Positions 1 through 13,712 of a stretch of 64,000 bases of DNA are shown piece by piece. The stretch covers positions 13,198,729-13,262,728 of the forward strand of contig CM049314.1 of assembly GCA_026874595.1 (NCBI GenBank). Direction: 5' to 3'. The position numbers and the translations under genes are program-made. The number at the start of each line of letters is the position of its first letter. Position 1 is the stretch's first letter. The notes beneath the pieces were generated by a model, which saw only the letters and a program-made list of their open reading frames with translations, did no database searches and was not told where the DNA came from. Source of the stretch: Sipunculus nudus (lineage: Eukaryota; Annelida; Sipuncula; Golfingiida; Sipunculidae).

Positions 1-35
1 TTCTTTCTAATAATTCAGCTTATTTACCCCTCAAG

Positions 36-3000
36 GCTTTGCCGATGAGAAGTGCACCACTAAAGGATGTCACAGAGCAGGTAAAGCATTTTATTCTACT
101 AATTTGGATATTCTTATATTTACCAGCAGAGCTGATCGGCACATAAACGATCCCCTCCCCTAACAAACACAAACCCGGTCAATTAGGAAGAACGGTTTAA
201 ATGCTTAAATGAACCTGAAACCTATTATTATTATCATTATAATTATTATATAAGATAGAATGTTTTAAACATGAATTCAATAGTGAAACATGAATCCTGT
301 AAAATATTAAAATATCAACATTGTTGGCTGTCTTGTACAAGCAGTTAAATGTTATTTTTTTCATATGTGTTTTCCGTAGTGTTACATGTTTCTCTTTTCA
401 TGAAGGTCACTTTTCTTTGATTTTTTTCTTCATCATTAAATAATATGTCAAGCTGCTCATTCTCGTTGAAGCCCGCGTACTTCGCTCATCAATGGACCTT
501 TCAGCGGACCCTTGCGAGGATTTCTACCAGTTTGCTTGCGGGAAATGGATCGACCAAAATCCTGTCCCAAAAGACGCAACATACGTGTCCCAAATGTCTC
601 AAAAGTATGACGATATCATGGACACTCTGAAAGGTAAATAAGTCAAAACTATTACAGGTTTGGCATTGGCATAAAACAATCCTGTTCATGTTGATATATG
701 TATATATGATTCCACATTGAATTTTATTTTGTTTGCTCCTTCCTTAAAAGTGGAAATAAAATTATCAGAATAGTGGTGGGTAGCTCTGTGTAAGAGCAGC
801 CAACCGGGAACAGGAGTCGTCTCATCTGGTTCCCATGCGGACTGAAGCGTGTGTTTCCTAATTGTGTTAATTTGTGTTCGTGTTCCAGATGACCTGGAAG
901 CTCCCATTAACAAAGAGGAACCGGAAGCCTATGGCGCAACAAGGAAGTTATATAAATCATGCATGGATACAGGTAATTAAAACCTAGAAATAGAAGTACC
1001 GTGGTTCTCACTCAGCATGCGTATCTAAATAATGGGACGTTTATCGAGGATCTCATATCTGCCGAAATCTTATATGTATCTGCTGAAACCGACATTTCAC
1101 TCCTATAATTATGTCTTTATTACCTTGTGCTTTTCTCGGTGTTTTGTTTACTTCTACATACATAATAAATGATTTCTATTCAAGGTTATCTTAATAAATA
1201 TGGGATAAAGGAGCTGAGGTGGGTTGCCAAGGAGAAATTGGGTGGCTGGCCGATGATTCATCAAACTGTGTCTCCAAAGTTTAAAAAACTGATCGACGTC
1301 ATGCTGGCACTGGGAAGTTTCTCCATAAATCCTGTCTTTCATGTTTCATTCTTCCTTGATCCAGAAAATTCTGATGCCATATGGACAACGGTAGGCTCAT
1401 CTCTTACTATATGTGGATTCTAAAGGGATTTGTTTTCAGTATTTATTTATTTATTTATTTTGCTTTTAAGTTATCCTTCTGCTTACGTTTTAAAGAATTA
1501 TGATAGAAACCTTATATATTAATAGAAGAATATTTGAACAACGCTCAGCAAAAATCCTTCCACATACAGTATCAAAGGGTTATCGATTTATATTTTTGCA
1601 GACGTGCAAATAATAATATTAGGAAGAATGGATTGAATTTATAAATTGGAGATCAAAGATAATCAGACACACAACTGGGAGCAGCATGGACCTAATGCAT
1701 GATAGTGTTGTGTCATAAGCGGTGTAATATTTACATGTTGATACAACACCTGATATATTCTATTTGGTGCAAGGACACTAAATCTTAAAACTTTTTGCAG
1801 ATTTATCCGGAAAATGATATTCTTAGCATGCATCGGGCATATTATGGAACCAAGTTTTCAAGGCGTGGAGCTAATGAAATCCTTATAAGGGATGTGGCCG
1901 AAATGATAGGGGGAAACAAAAAGACCATACCAGTTGACGCATACAAGATTTCTAGATTCGAGACATCACTGGCAAACGTAAGACACAGTTTGTGAAATTT
2001 AAGATATTTTCAGTATTAGATAAGAATGGCAAATAATGTCGAGGATAAAGATTTTTTCCTGCCGTCAAGCTATCTGGCAGAGTCTTAAGTCTTAAGCATC
2101 GTTTCAAATTATTGCATTATGCACGAGGGGAAATATATATGTGACATATACAAAACATATAAGGATTACATCGTTTAGTTTGCAGAAAAGATAACATGGG
2201 ATGCTATGGATATTAAGTCCCGATTTCGCAAGTTATCTGTTGGCGAGTTGTATACTACAATTGATGAGGTGAGGATGAACTTGGATGATCGCTGGTTGTA
2301 GGACAAAAAATGATTAATTCTAGAAAAAAAAATACTCGTGTAAGTCACATGGAGTAAGATGTAAAAATAATTGATACTTGAAATCAAATTACCGAGCTTT
2401 ATAAAATAACATAAAACATATGCGATGTCGGTTCGACATGAGATATAAAATACCTGAGTAAAAAAGTATCTGAAAAATAGTTGATTGAAAATGCATTTAA
2501 ATACATGTGAATGAATAATCAATATATGTATACATAGAGTATATTCACATTAGATAGATGAGACGAAGCGAAAAATCGTCTTTTTTTAATCATGTAGATG
2601 CGGGGGCTAGAGTTTGGAATCAAAAAAATAAAATTTTAAAGAAAGGTTATGCGAAGTAACGAATTGCCACGTGCTTAAAAAAAAGTAAAAACATTAAAGT
2701 TTAGTTTTTATTAGAGTACATGAAATCAAAATTGTAAGTCTCTTACACCTTTATTTATTCTCAAATATATACATTTTTATTCAAATAATTTTTCAAATGA
2801 TGAATATCTATTATTTAAATGTTACTTCACAGACATTCGACTGGCTATATTATTTGAACAAAGTTTTCGAAGGCGGGGAATACAAGATAAAAAAGTCATC
2901 CCAAGTCATCCTGTATTCTGAGGATTATATCCGCTTAGCCCTCAAATTAATTCAGACGACCGACGAAAGGTAGGCTTAAATTTAGATGTAACAAATATTT

Positions 3001-3041
3001 CTGCATTGTAATTTCCGACCTGTGAAGCAAAGCGTTTGCTG

Positions 3042-3119
<78 letters not shown>

Positions 3120-3791
3120 ACTGGTGTCCGGCAGAGCCAAGTCGTCCGTCTCCAGAAGTGTACGAAATACCTCCAACACGTGGTTGATATAAAACTTTAT
3201 TCAGACCAAATCAAACATCTCTCATGCGAAGTAGAGACTGTCAAGAGAGAAACGAGATACGTTCAGTTCCATGGATCACTGGAAACTCAAGCTTAAGCCA
3301 TGCTTGCGATTATGAAATACCGTTATGAAACTAATTACTTTTAACCTGCGTAATATGAATATAAAATGAAAACTGCATAATATTTTAGCTGCGATATATA
3401 ATATATACTGCATGATATTTTTAGCAATACTCGTGTCTTTTAAACATTCAAGGAACGTGAATACACCAATGGTTTAGTGTTAATACTTAATAAAAGTGAA
3501 GTGCTCTTACCTGTCAAGAGAGAAACGAGATACGTTAAGTTCCATGTATCATTGGAAACTGAAGCTCCGACTCTCTTGACCCATCGACCTTAACACAGTC
3601 ACGGAAGAAAACTGGTTTCGTCATGAGAAATGAGAAAATCATTGAAAACAACAATAGAAACAATCCAGGCAGACCAGGCAATAAGAAACAATGGCTAGAA
3701 ACCACAAAGCAAAGAGAGAGACCAGCAAACAAACCAGTTGAAACCTGAAACAGAATTTATATCACAGACATCAGGTTGTTTCACATCCGTT

Positions 3792-3852
<61 letters not shown>

Positions 3853-4692
3853 GTTTTTATTTATATATATTTATAGGGTCGTCAGAAATTTCCTAGTTTG
3901 GAGAGGAATACGTGATCTTCTTAAATATGCTGGTCCCGAAGCTGAAAAACCTCTGACTATGATGATCAGGGTAGGAAATATTCTGTCTTCTCTCAATTTC
4001 ATTTTGGTCAGATTATGTGACCTCGCTTACATATTGATTAAATTTCTATGCTCTGCAATACACAAGATTCATAAGACTTTGATTTCATGATTTCATGATT
4101 GTTCATTTCCACCTGTGCATAACGCGAGAGCAGATTAATATCAGTGATATAAAGTAAAAATTATTGTTTTTTTTTTTCCGAAAGAGAACAGCGAAAATGA
4201 AGTACGTTGAACCACCGAGATCGCGGAAATGCACAAAAATTGCTGACAGCTGGTTTCCAAAAGTCTTGGGACGAATTTTTGTGAGGCGTTACTATGACAA
4301 TGCTACAACGCCTATGGTAAAACTACGTTTGAACATTGCATCAATAAATGGTTAAACTGCATTTTTAAAAAGCTGGATGCATCTATTTTTAATTTTTCAT
4401 TTATTATTCCGGGTCATGATAACTGCACTTTCCCCATGTTTATGTTTATGGAATATATAATATATATAATATATATGAAAGTAGTACTTTCCTATTAAAC
4501 ATATTCTTAATTATGTGTATTTAAAGATACCACCGCCCGAATTAAGCTAACTAGAAATACTGAAGGTAAAGTCAGAAGAAAGAGGTTTTTTTTATAAAAA
4601 TATATGTTTTACAAACGAGAGAGCCTAAGAGAGCACTGTTCCGCGTTTACCAAAGCACTATGCATACTTATATTTATCTCTCTCTCCGTCTC

Positions 4693-4728
<36 letters not shown>

Positions 4729-4772
4729 AACAACCAAAGCATTATGTATACTTATAATTATCTCTCTCCCCC

Positions 4773-4854
<82 letters not shown>

Positions 4855-6748
4855 CAGGTTGAGCAGATGTTCAAAGTTTCGAAAGAATTATTCAGGCTGA
4901 GGCTAAATGAAACGTCTCTGATTGATGAAAATACAAGAGCAGTTTTGTACGATAAGGTATTGTGATCTGTTGTCAAGTAAAAACCGATTTTTATGTTTTC
5001 AAGAATATGTAATTCAACGATGATCGATATAGATAACGCTCAATACAACGCTTTTTGTGCAACGGTTTGATAATTAGCATAAATACTACAGGCGCCATTT
5101 GAACATATATATATTCTTTGGATGGGGAAACTTAAAAGCAGAGGATTATGACTTAATCTACGATATAATTAGGTGATGACTTGTTACTGCAAGGATGGAG
5201 GTACCTGAATTACATATATTTATGAAAGAACGCTTGTAGGTTTCTTTGAGTGTATAAGTTTATTCCTTTCATTAAAATGATGACTAATCTGTCAGCTAGT
5301 CAGATTGAGGCGTTACCTTCTAAAGCGGTATAACATTTTTGTGGATGGTTCTTAGGCGATTTTAACAAATATAACATTATTTCATGTGCAACTAGTATGA
5401 AAGCAAATGCTTGGCAGTCTGGATAAAATACATTGTAATTCAGATGTATTATTGTTTTATCACTTCTCCCAACGTAAAAGCTTGATCTTTGAGCTTCAAA
5501 ATTATTTATCCCCATTCTGTCAGGAGCAATAACTATCAATTTTACAAAGAAATGGAACATGAATACACAGAAAAGTCGGTGACTGCCGATGGGCTTTTCT
5601 GTGTATTCATGTTCCATTTCTTCGTACAACGAACTGGCGTGGCTATTCATTCATCTATCAATTTTACACATAACGAAAGGAACAACACTGTTAGTATATG
5701 TGCCTTTTGGTTGGTGTTATTAAACATTTCAAATTAATCATGTAATCCCGTAGACAATGTATGCCAAATTTATATTGTTGGTATTTGAAACAAATAAGGG
5801 ACTTATTCGAACTTATCAAGAAAATGTGCCCTCTAGGTTATAATGTTGTTATGGTGTGTTATTTGAAGGTCGAGAAGATATCAGGGCAAATTGGCCACAG
5901 TCGGTACCTCAAGTATGATGGTCACATTGATTTAACTTACCGCTGGGTATGTATTATTCAGGGGCAACCATCAGATTTCGGGATTAACATGAATGTAATA
6001 CGTTGAATCATGCCAGACTTTTAACATACAGGGGTAAATTTGAGCTGTTTAATTTTTAACATTAATGTTTGTTTGATGACACGGCACAGCTTTTGTTTAT
6101 TTTGATATACCATTTTAATATCAACATTTGTCCGTAAAGGCAATTACACTACAAGTTTAAAACCCATACAGGAAATTCAAATGTCCTTCAAGTAATTGGC
6201 ATTGGGTGGACATAATGTAAATTCCTAATTGAAGTGCATTAATAGTAATTTTATAATCTTTAAGATAAAATACTTTATCTCTCGTAGGCTGATGTAAAGC
6301 ATAAGAGTTACCTGATGAATATTATTAGCCTGAGGAGAGCAATCAGGAGATCAAGGCTCTTTTTACCCCCTCTGAGTTCCCGTAGTAGCCGAAAAGACCA
6401 TGGAAATTTTGACCAAAAAGGAAGAGGATCTGAATTAGCCAACACCATAGAGTATTTTTTATTCATTATGCATATAATGACTATAAATGAATAAATATAA
6501 TAACTTAGTGATATCTAGATTCTTTTTTTTTATTTACGGGATTTAATTTACGATATTTTTTAGCAAAGTAGTCCATGTTCTGGTTCTAATATTTATCTCT
6601 AAGTATTGCTTCATCGTCAAAAGTAAAATCTCAGTGGAATGTCATATTGCTGTGTATACAGTGGTCGGTGTATTTTCCCAGATATTTTGGACCAGCGCTT
6701 CCAAGTTCTAGGTACTTTCACCAAATCCTTCGATTAGGTAAGGGCAAT

Positions 6749-6809
<61 letters not shown>

Positions 6810-7118
6810 TATATATGCATTTTGAGTATTTAGGGATATGGTTTTACTAACGTTTAACAGGTCTTAAATGTTCTGTGATTTTTGACTTTTAAAAAAAGTT
6901 AAAGTTTGGGCATTGATATATCGTTTCAGAAATAACAGCAGCTATCCTTCAAAGGCCATTTTTTGACTTGGATTTCCCTGAGTAAGTTTCAAGTTTAATC
7001 GATAATTTACACCTTTCAAATTATTGTGAAATAATGGTAATCAGTTTATGGGAAAGAATAACAAGAGAACATATTTATAAACAACGTTTAAATCGGCAAA
7101 GATGCATGATCTTTTTGG

Positions 7119-7167
<49 letters not shown>

Positions 7168-8481
7168 TGGAACAAAACTAGGTAAATCAAGTGTAATGTT
7201 GAATGTAATATGTAATCCAATACCGAGTGTTAGGTTCAGTGTAATATGTAATGGACCTACTAGTAATTGCCAATTAAAGTGCGATGCATCTTGTTCAATC
7301 AAATGGAACTGACAAGTTAACGTTGTTGATGCTTCGTTTGTTTAGTTGCATGAACTTTGGCTCTATTGGATCACTTGTGTTGCATGAAATGGGGCACGCC
7401 TTCGGCACCACTGGTAAGTTTATTGACGAGGAGAAATGGTAAAACAGGCAAACTTGAGTATGTATATGTTTCACTGTGAATATAACAGTGACTTCACCTA
7501 TTTTGTTGATGGTAGGCATTATACATTGTTAAAAAGCCTGCCAGAGGTAATGAAATATTTGCTGCTCGAGCCGTTTCTTCGCTGTATCTCTTTTCAATTG
7601 CTACACAACATAAACGGGCTTATATTTAGGGCAGGGGACCCCTCTTCAACTGTGATCCTGCGAAACAACATATGATTTTGCTTCTGACAAAACTACCCCC
7701 AGATAGCATTATTACAACTTGCATTAAAAAAATATATCAACACCTGTTGCTCTCTGTCTGCTTTGTGGGCCCCATTCTCAAATCGTTATATTAAAGATGT
7801 AACAGTACACAATATGTAAGAGAGAAAAAAAAACCTCCGTGTACATAAATTGCTTGAAAGTATGTGTTCTTTCAGGAATCCAATATGACAGCGATGGTAA
7901 TTTGCTTCCTTATACCAGCGAGGCGACCTGGCGGAAATTTTCTAACCGTGTTAGGTGTTTTGTGAAACAGTATGACGAGCATGTCTACAAAGGTGTTCAG
8001 GTAGGTCAGGCGGCAGGAGAGTTTTTATTTGGCTATTGTTTTATTTTTTTTCATTTTTAATTTAGAAAATGATATAAAGAGCAGTTGTGCACCTTACATA
8101 CTGTAAGTTTCAGTTGCACATTTTAATAAAACATTTGCATGACCTGTTTCTGATGAAATTGTAACTTGGACTAAACAATCCGTTTACCCTCATTAAGAAT
8201 TTTCATATTGTAAGTTCTGTTGTAAGGTAGAACAAGAAAATGTTTGGAGAACTTAATACTTTCCCTCAGTGTCTTCCTTTATCAAAAGAAACAGGGTGGG
8301 AAAAATAAATTGATATAGATCATAACCGACATGAATTGGATAAATACTGAGGTATGTGTTCTTGTAACTCGGGACATATTGAGTTGTAGATGGACGGTTT
8401 CAAAACAACCAGAGAAAACGTCGCTGACTTTATCGCAATATGGGTGCTTAAGCAGGTGCGTGTTATTAATAAGCAAATGCT

Positions 8482-8526
<45 letters not shown>

Positions 8527-8849
8527 TATTGTTCACATAGCGTGAATTCAATACATCGCGGTGATAGTGCTCTACCGTATGGGAGCGTTTATAAATAATT
8601 CAAGTACAGTTAGTTTGACTTCATCAGTTTGTGCGACAGATCTGTTTCGTGAGAGCAGCATTCAAGCCGGCTCACTGTTCAGGTACAAACTGAAGTTATC
8701 AGATATCTGGGTGAAATTTGTCATAATAGGTAGGATTAATCTGGGGTTACTAGGTTCGGTGAGACATGTATTTAAAAGTTTTTGTTATGTTGGTGAATAG
8801 GGGTTACTGGGTGCCTGGCTTATTGTACGGTATTAGGACTTGTGAAGCG

Positions 8850-8934
<85 letters not shown>

Positions 8935-10269
8935 CAGAGAGACAGAAGGAGGGGGAGATAAAAAAATATAAGAACATACTTAGAATTGTATAATATGCTT
9001 ACATTTTTACTAGGTGTCATTATATTTTACACTGGGCAGTTCATGGTATAAACATTCGATACTTGTTAAATATGAGCTGGACAGGGAACAGTATATTCAC
9101 TCGACAGTTATGTGTATGTGTACTTGATGAATAATTGTATTTACGTGAAACAGCTACTACTGATAACATTCGACAGTCAACAGTAATTTACACTAGACGT
9201 ACAAAAGTTTTTACATCTATTAGTTATCTTATTTATACATGATTAACGTCAACTACTATAATGATAAAGAACCCTAATTTCCTATAATATTTCACATAGG
9301 CCTACCAAAAATACAAGGAAGAAAGAGGCACATCCCCTCTTACTTTGCCGGGGATCAAACTGAGCGAGGAACAAATACTTTATACCAGATGGGCACAGGT
9401 ACATATACATATATATATATATATATATATAGTCAAAATCAATAACAAGTTTACAACAAATATGTTTTGAAACAAAAATTTGAAAATCTTTATGTTCTAT
9501 TTGAATCGTTTAAATCATTATTACCATTTGAAATCATGTATGATAATATCACATCGCATATGTTATTTTTTCTCATTCGAAATATATATAAAATATATGT
9601 CCAAACATATTATTTTCATGAGGCTTTTGCATTAGTTTTGTAGAATAGAAACACACTCAGCATTATGGCTATTTTAAAGTTCCTCTCGCGCTATGCATAT
9701 TTACCTAAGTCTCCATGTTCAAGATCTTTTATATATCAACTAACGATACTTCTCTGTATTGTGCTTGTAGATGATCTGTAGTAATGAATCAAAGGATAGT
9801 GTCCAGTCATGGGTGCTGGAGCAGGTTCAGAGTCCAAGCAAACCCAGGTAGCTGCCAAACTTATAAAAACCATGAAATGTCACCTCGGTGTTATATGGAG
9901 TAGATTAAACGTTCTTCTCCATGGTTAGCAATATCACGCCGTTTATTTAATTCAGTATAAATATTGATCCCGTTTACATCATACTAAAAAGCTAAACTTG
10001 GATAATAAACTGTATATTTGGAAATCATAATTATAATTAAATCAATCATTTCTAAGATAATAACATAACAATAATAATCCTAGCTTTTCATGTTAGCAAC
10101 TCATTAATTTATATTTTCTCCTTTATGACGTGGAAATGATGACGTTATTGTTTTCTGGCTTTGCTTCAGAGTCAACGGGAGCCTTCGCAATTCTAAAGAT
10201 TTTGCCGAAGCATTTAAGTGTCCTCTTGGAAGCTTCATGAATCCACAGAAGAAGTGTCACCTATACTAA
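36..10269 (+). CDS. M13 (neprilysin-like) zinc metallopeptidase, gene 1, 5'-partial
   Basis: Secreted neprilysin/ECE-type endopeptidase by family. Exons read: 36-80, 472-633, 889-972, 1185-1390, 1801-1977, 2179-2268, 2833-2969, 3877-3970, 4185-4316, 4858-4956, 5869-5946, 6288-~6364 (end unclear), 6682-6737, 6930-6981, 7346-7413, 7876-8000, 8390-8455, 9300-9398, 9771-9847, 10170-10269 (TAA). The N-terminal signature [14 protein letters not shown] is in the 472-633 exon, zinc motif HEMGH in 7346-7413, third ligand motif ENVAD in 8390-8455, and the C-terminal [11 protein letters not shown] ends the protein. Apart from the exon 13 break, splice sites are GT-AG and phases join. The signal-peptide exon (exon 1, by comparison with gene 2) must lie before base 1. 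Oddities: no phase-compatible donor is visible after exon 13, and the substrate-binding NAY region reads PSSR. It converges with the paralogue ending at 13713. Family is certain; whether it is functional is not. Confidence 0.82.
3043..3117. repeat. (TA)n microsatellite
   Basis: Uninterrupted TA dinucleotide run of about 75 bp inside an M13 gene 1 intron. Apparent Tyr-Ile open frames across it are artefacts. Confidence 0.9.
3796..3851. repeat. (TA)n microsatellite next to a splice acceptor
   Basis: TA run of about 50 bp ending about 25 bp before the acceptor of exon 3877-3970. Confidence 0.85.
4686..4852. repeat. Compound (TC)n/(TA)n microsatellite
   Basis: Two TC-rich runs followed by a TA run that leads directly into the acceptor of exon 4858-4956; the TC tract may act as its polypyrimidine tract. 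Confidence 0.85.
5547..5622. repeat. 29-bp-arm perfect inverted repeat in an M13 gene 1 intron
   Basis: Arms 5547-5575 and 5594-5622 are exact reverse complements, separated by an 18-nt loop. It lies in the intron between exons 4858-4956 and 5869-5946. It could form a hairpin in the pre-mRNA. No mobile-element ends were recognised. Confidence 0.75.
6757..6816. repeat. (TA)n microsatellite
   Basis: TA run flanked by CA dinucleotides, 20 bp after the donor of exon 6682-6737. Confidence 0.85.
8850..8944. repeat. (TA)n(GA)n compound microsatellite
   Basis: TA run passing directly into a GA run of about 50 bp, in the intron before exon 9300-9398. Confidence 0.85.
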
Positions 10270-10300
10270 AGACCGTTTCTTTGTCACATTACCTATTCAT

Positions 10301-10306
10301 ATTAAA
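10301..10306 (+). terminator. Possible polyadenylation signal of M13 gene 1
   Basis: ATTAAA lies 32 nt after the stop codon of gene 1. It is a common variant of AATAAA; placement is plausible but unproven. Confidence 0.4.
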
Positions 10307-10309
10307 CAA

Positions 10310-13300
10310 TGGGAAAACAGAAAAGCAAAGACTCTAACTGATACAAGAGTTTATTAGCAAACTCAAAGCGGAAGTAAACTCAAATATATTCTAATACTAA
10401 CGTATGATTACATTAAATCGATACACTAACATATTCACAGTCTTTGTGTTGTTCTGGTGCATAAACATGCAAGTGGAATTACCAATGACATTATCATTAA
10501 TCAGTCCCTAGTTATAAACTAAGAGATATCTCAGTAGCTTTATTGACGTCAGTGGTTTGATATTCAATCCTTTTGCAAGGGAATAATTTCATTTGATAAT
10601 AAAGATTCAGACTTTTTTTCTCGGGTAAATTTTTTGTGTTTACAGAAAAAGAGATGTATTTAATTATTTGTTTGAAAAGGCAGAAACTGCACCTCTGAGG
10701 TAACCAGTTGCACAAAAAGGACACAATGTTTATGACAAAAAGATGCCAACACATCAAAACAACGGCATATCTAACTGTAAAGAACTTAGGAAAAAGGATA
10801 CTGATTTCGTGGGAATAACTTTTCATTGTAAACATTTAGATGAACATTTGTGTATGGGTTTTATTTGATAACGTTAACATTCGTTATAAGTCATGTTGAC
10901 ACGCGTCATTTTTCAAAATACAGGTTACACATTCACCCTAGTTCTTTAACTTTTGAAGACACAGGACCAGTGAAATGTATTCATAATATCAAGCATTGAA
11001 ATCTTTTCAGGAATTGAGTGTAAATAGGAGCCTAAACTTATGTTACCAAGTATTCTGCTTATAACTGCAACTATCAACAGTAAGCGTTACCGGGTTATTG
11101 TATCAAACGTGTCATTTAGGAAAAATGCAAACATGACATGACTTCAATGCGACACACTAGTTATTTATGGACATGCACAATTTAGATTAAAGAGGCTAAA
11201 ATATTATTTAACTTCACGCTAAAAAAGTATATCTTAATTCCTTATAGCAGTACCTAAGCCTGTACAAGCTAGATGGAATTAATCATTTTTGAACGTTTGA
11301 GAAACTTCGTTTGAAATAAAAATAATTTACTGAATAGTTTTAGACCTGTGGAAGAAGGAGTTTGCAATTACCGAGCACAATAGGGGTACCCAGATCTTTT
11401 CATATATAACATGCTATGTAATTTATTTGTTAGCACCAAGTGTTACCACTGTTACAAAGAGTTAAAGCGTTTCAAAGAATCTCACTCCCAGCAGCTCTGA
11501 CAAAGATATGCAGTGTTCACCCAAGCTGCTTCCTGTTAAGAGAGGTGTTCACCCCAAGTGCTCCCGGTGAAGAATGTCGGCGAAATATCCATCAAGGTAA
11601 TTGGTAGGTTTGTTTTAAATCCAGTGTGTATTTTTTTTTTATTTTTAAATTATTTTCTTGTCGAGAGAATTGGGCGGGAGATGATACCCTTTCTAATGTT
11701 CTAACCCTGCCTCTAGACCACAGAAACCGGTCAATTACCATTTACTCAAATGGGACAGAAAACAATCCTTTTCCATCGCTCCCTCTTCTTCGATGAAAAC
11801 TGAATAGCAGGACTTTATAACCGACCCTTGCTATTAGAATTGATAAATTACAGGTAAACTGTTCAATGTTTCCAGTTAATGTCATTAGTGAGGCCATTCT
11901 CCTGTCAATAAGAAGTAAGCAGGATGAATCAAGTGTTTGTTTTCTTGCGAATACCGTTTGTTTGTGTGATGGGTTATTTCTCTAAATTGAATGAATAAAA
12001 AATTGTCTTGCGAAGTAAAAGAATATACCACGGTTTCAATTTTCAGGTGAATTCGACGGGACAGTACCTTAATTGGTCTTCCATAGTTTGGCAGGGTTCT
12101 TAAAACTAGACGACCATAGGTCGAGTGCTTGCCGGAGGTCGAAATATAACATACGGACAGAGACACAGGTAGACAGAGGAACAAAAATACAATAATTTGA
12201 ATAAGCAATGTTCTGGGAGAGCCAAAACAATAACATTTTATATATTCATGATGATATTGAAACTCGCGGAAGAACGGACGAACAGTCTAACAGTACATGT
12301 TTACTTGTTTTATTTTAACTTTAAGCCTTTAAGAAGCATTGCAAAAACAATGTGAACTCCAGAATAAGATGTCAGACCAACAAACAAGCATGCAGTAGAA
12401 GTTGGCAACAACAGACATACAGGCTGACATACTGACAGATTGACACAACCAAACTGACAACTGACCAGACCTAAAAATAGAGAATGCATAGACAAAAAAT
12501 GAAATATGTTTGTGTAGATAGGTTAACATTTGACGAAGTTATGAGCAAAATTATATTCTTAGTTTTTTTTTATTTCCTTGACCTTTGACCTATCTTACCC
12601 AAAGACAAAAGGCTTATAGGAGTTTTGTTTGATTATCAATTGTATAATTCGTGGAGCGTTTTTGCTCCAAAATTGTGGCCTATATAGCGAGAAAAAAACT
12701 CATAATATCTCGTTTGCCGAGAAACGGTATGAGATTTGGTAAGGTTTGGTTAAAAGTCGCGTTAAACTGACCCCATCCAGCCTTAAGCAAATAATAGATC
12801 TCTCTAACTTTAAAAGTGACACAGTAACAACAATGAGACCCCATATATGGAATATCAAGAATTTCCTCCAAAAATTCAAAACACTGGAAACAGTGGATTG
12901 AGAGATACACATTAGAAATAAGGCCATGAAATGTCAAATAAAATGAGCTACAGTTTATGTAGCTTCAATAAATTTTGATGAAGATATATATAAAAACAAT
13001 TTTGTGACTTTCTGATGACCATGACCTTTGACTTATTAACTGCATAAGACATCAGACTTCCATAACTTCAGGTGATCTATCAATAGAACAAATTCTTGAC
13101 AAACAAACAGACATTCGGAACTAACCAACATGCTTGCAGAAATCTTCATTCCTGGCAATCAATAAGCATCAATCTAAGTAAAATCGTCAACAAGGTTCAT
13201 GACATCGAATATCAGCTACCTTCTGGTAGGGCTATCGCTCTTAAGACTCTTCGAATATTTACCTACCTTAATGCAATAGTTACCAATGGAATATTTTTAG

Positions 13301-13670
13301 ATGAAGGGCTCAACAGAACGACCGATAAAGCAACACTCGCTATACAGAGTTTAGATAAACTACACCACAGATCAGTCACCACAGTCTCCATCTTCTCCTC
13401 CACGTGCCCATAAATAAAAGACTAACTAGTCGCATTGTCTTTATGCATTGGGTTTATTAATAGCCGTGTGCAATTACAAAAGCTGAACGAGTATTCTCCC
13501 CACAGCCCTGATTGTTGAAAATTACCAGCAAATACGAAAAAATGTCGTGTCACTTTAATATCACATACAATATTCGTTTTATTCACCATACACCGCTGGT
13601 TAATGTTAATGAGAAATATAAATGAATACAATTTCACAAGTCTTGTTACTGAATTGTTCCATGCCACAAT
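10310..13670. other. Intergenic region between the convergent M13 genes
   Basis: No exon with M13 or other recognisable protein similarity was found. Open frames here are short and unsupported. It holds 3' flanks of both genes and a perfect DR1-type element at 12579-12591. Confidence 0.5.
12579..12591 (-). promoter_or_regulatory. Perfect DR1 nuclear-receptor-type motif
   Basis: TGACCTTTGACCT, the reverse of AGGTCA-A-AGGTCA. This is the consensus direct repeat with one spacer bound by RXR/HNF4-type receptors. Presence is seen; function is inference, and similar repeats are common in noncoding DNA of this window (for example near 13018 and 23660). Confidence 0.3.
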
Positions 13671-13675
13671 ACAGA

Positions 13676-13681
13676 TTTATT
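13676..13681 (-). terminator. Possible polyadenylation signal of M13 gene 2
   Basis: AATAAA on the minus strand about 32 nt after the gene 2 stop. The spacing matches that of the gene 1 signal. Confidence 0.45.
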
Positions 13682-13712
13682 AAAGTGTTGCAAGCCTTTG
13701 ATTACTCCACAT

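Noticed and set aside
3036-3296. Open frames rich in Tyr-Ile repeats
   Set aside because: They are read-through of (TA)n microsatellites; the same holds at 4758-4976, 8331-8522, 24756-24954, 34821-35061 and 46070-46337.
12680-12937. Overlapping minus-strand frames as a gene between the M13 genes
   Set aside because: No family similarity and two overlapping frames of similar length; looks like repeat-derived or random open sequence.
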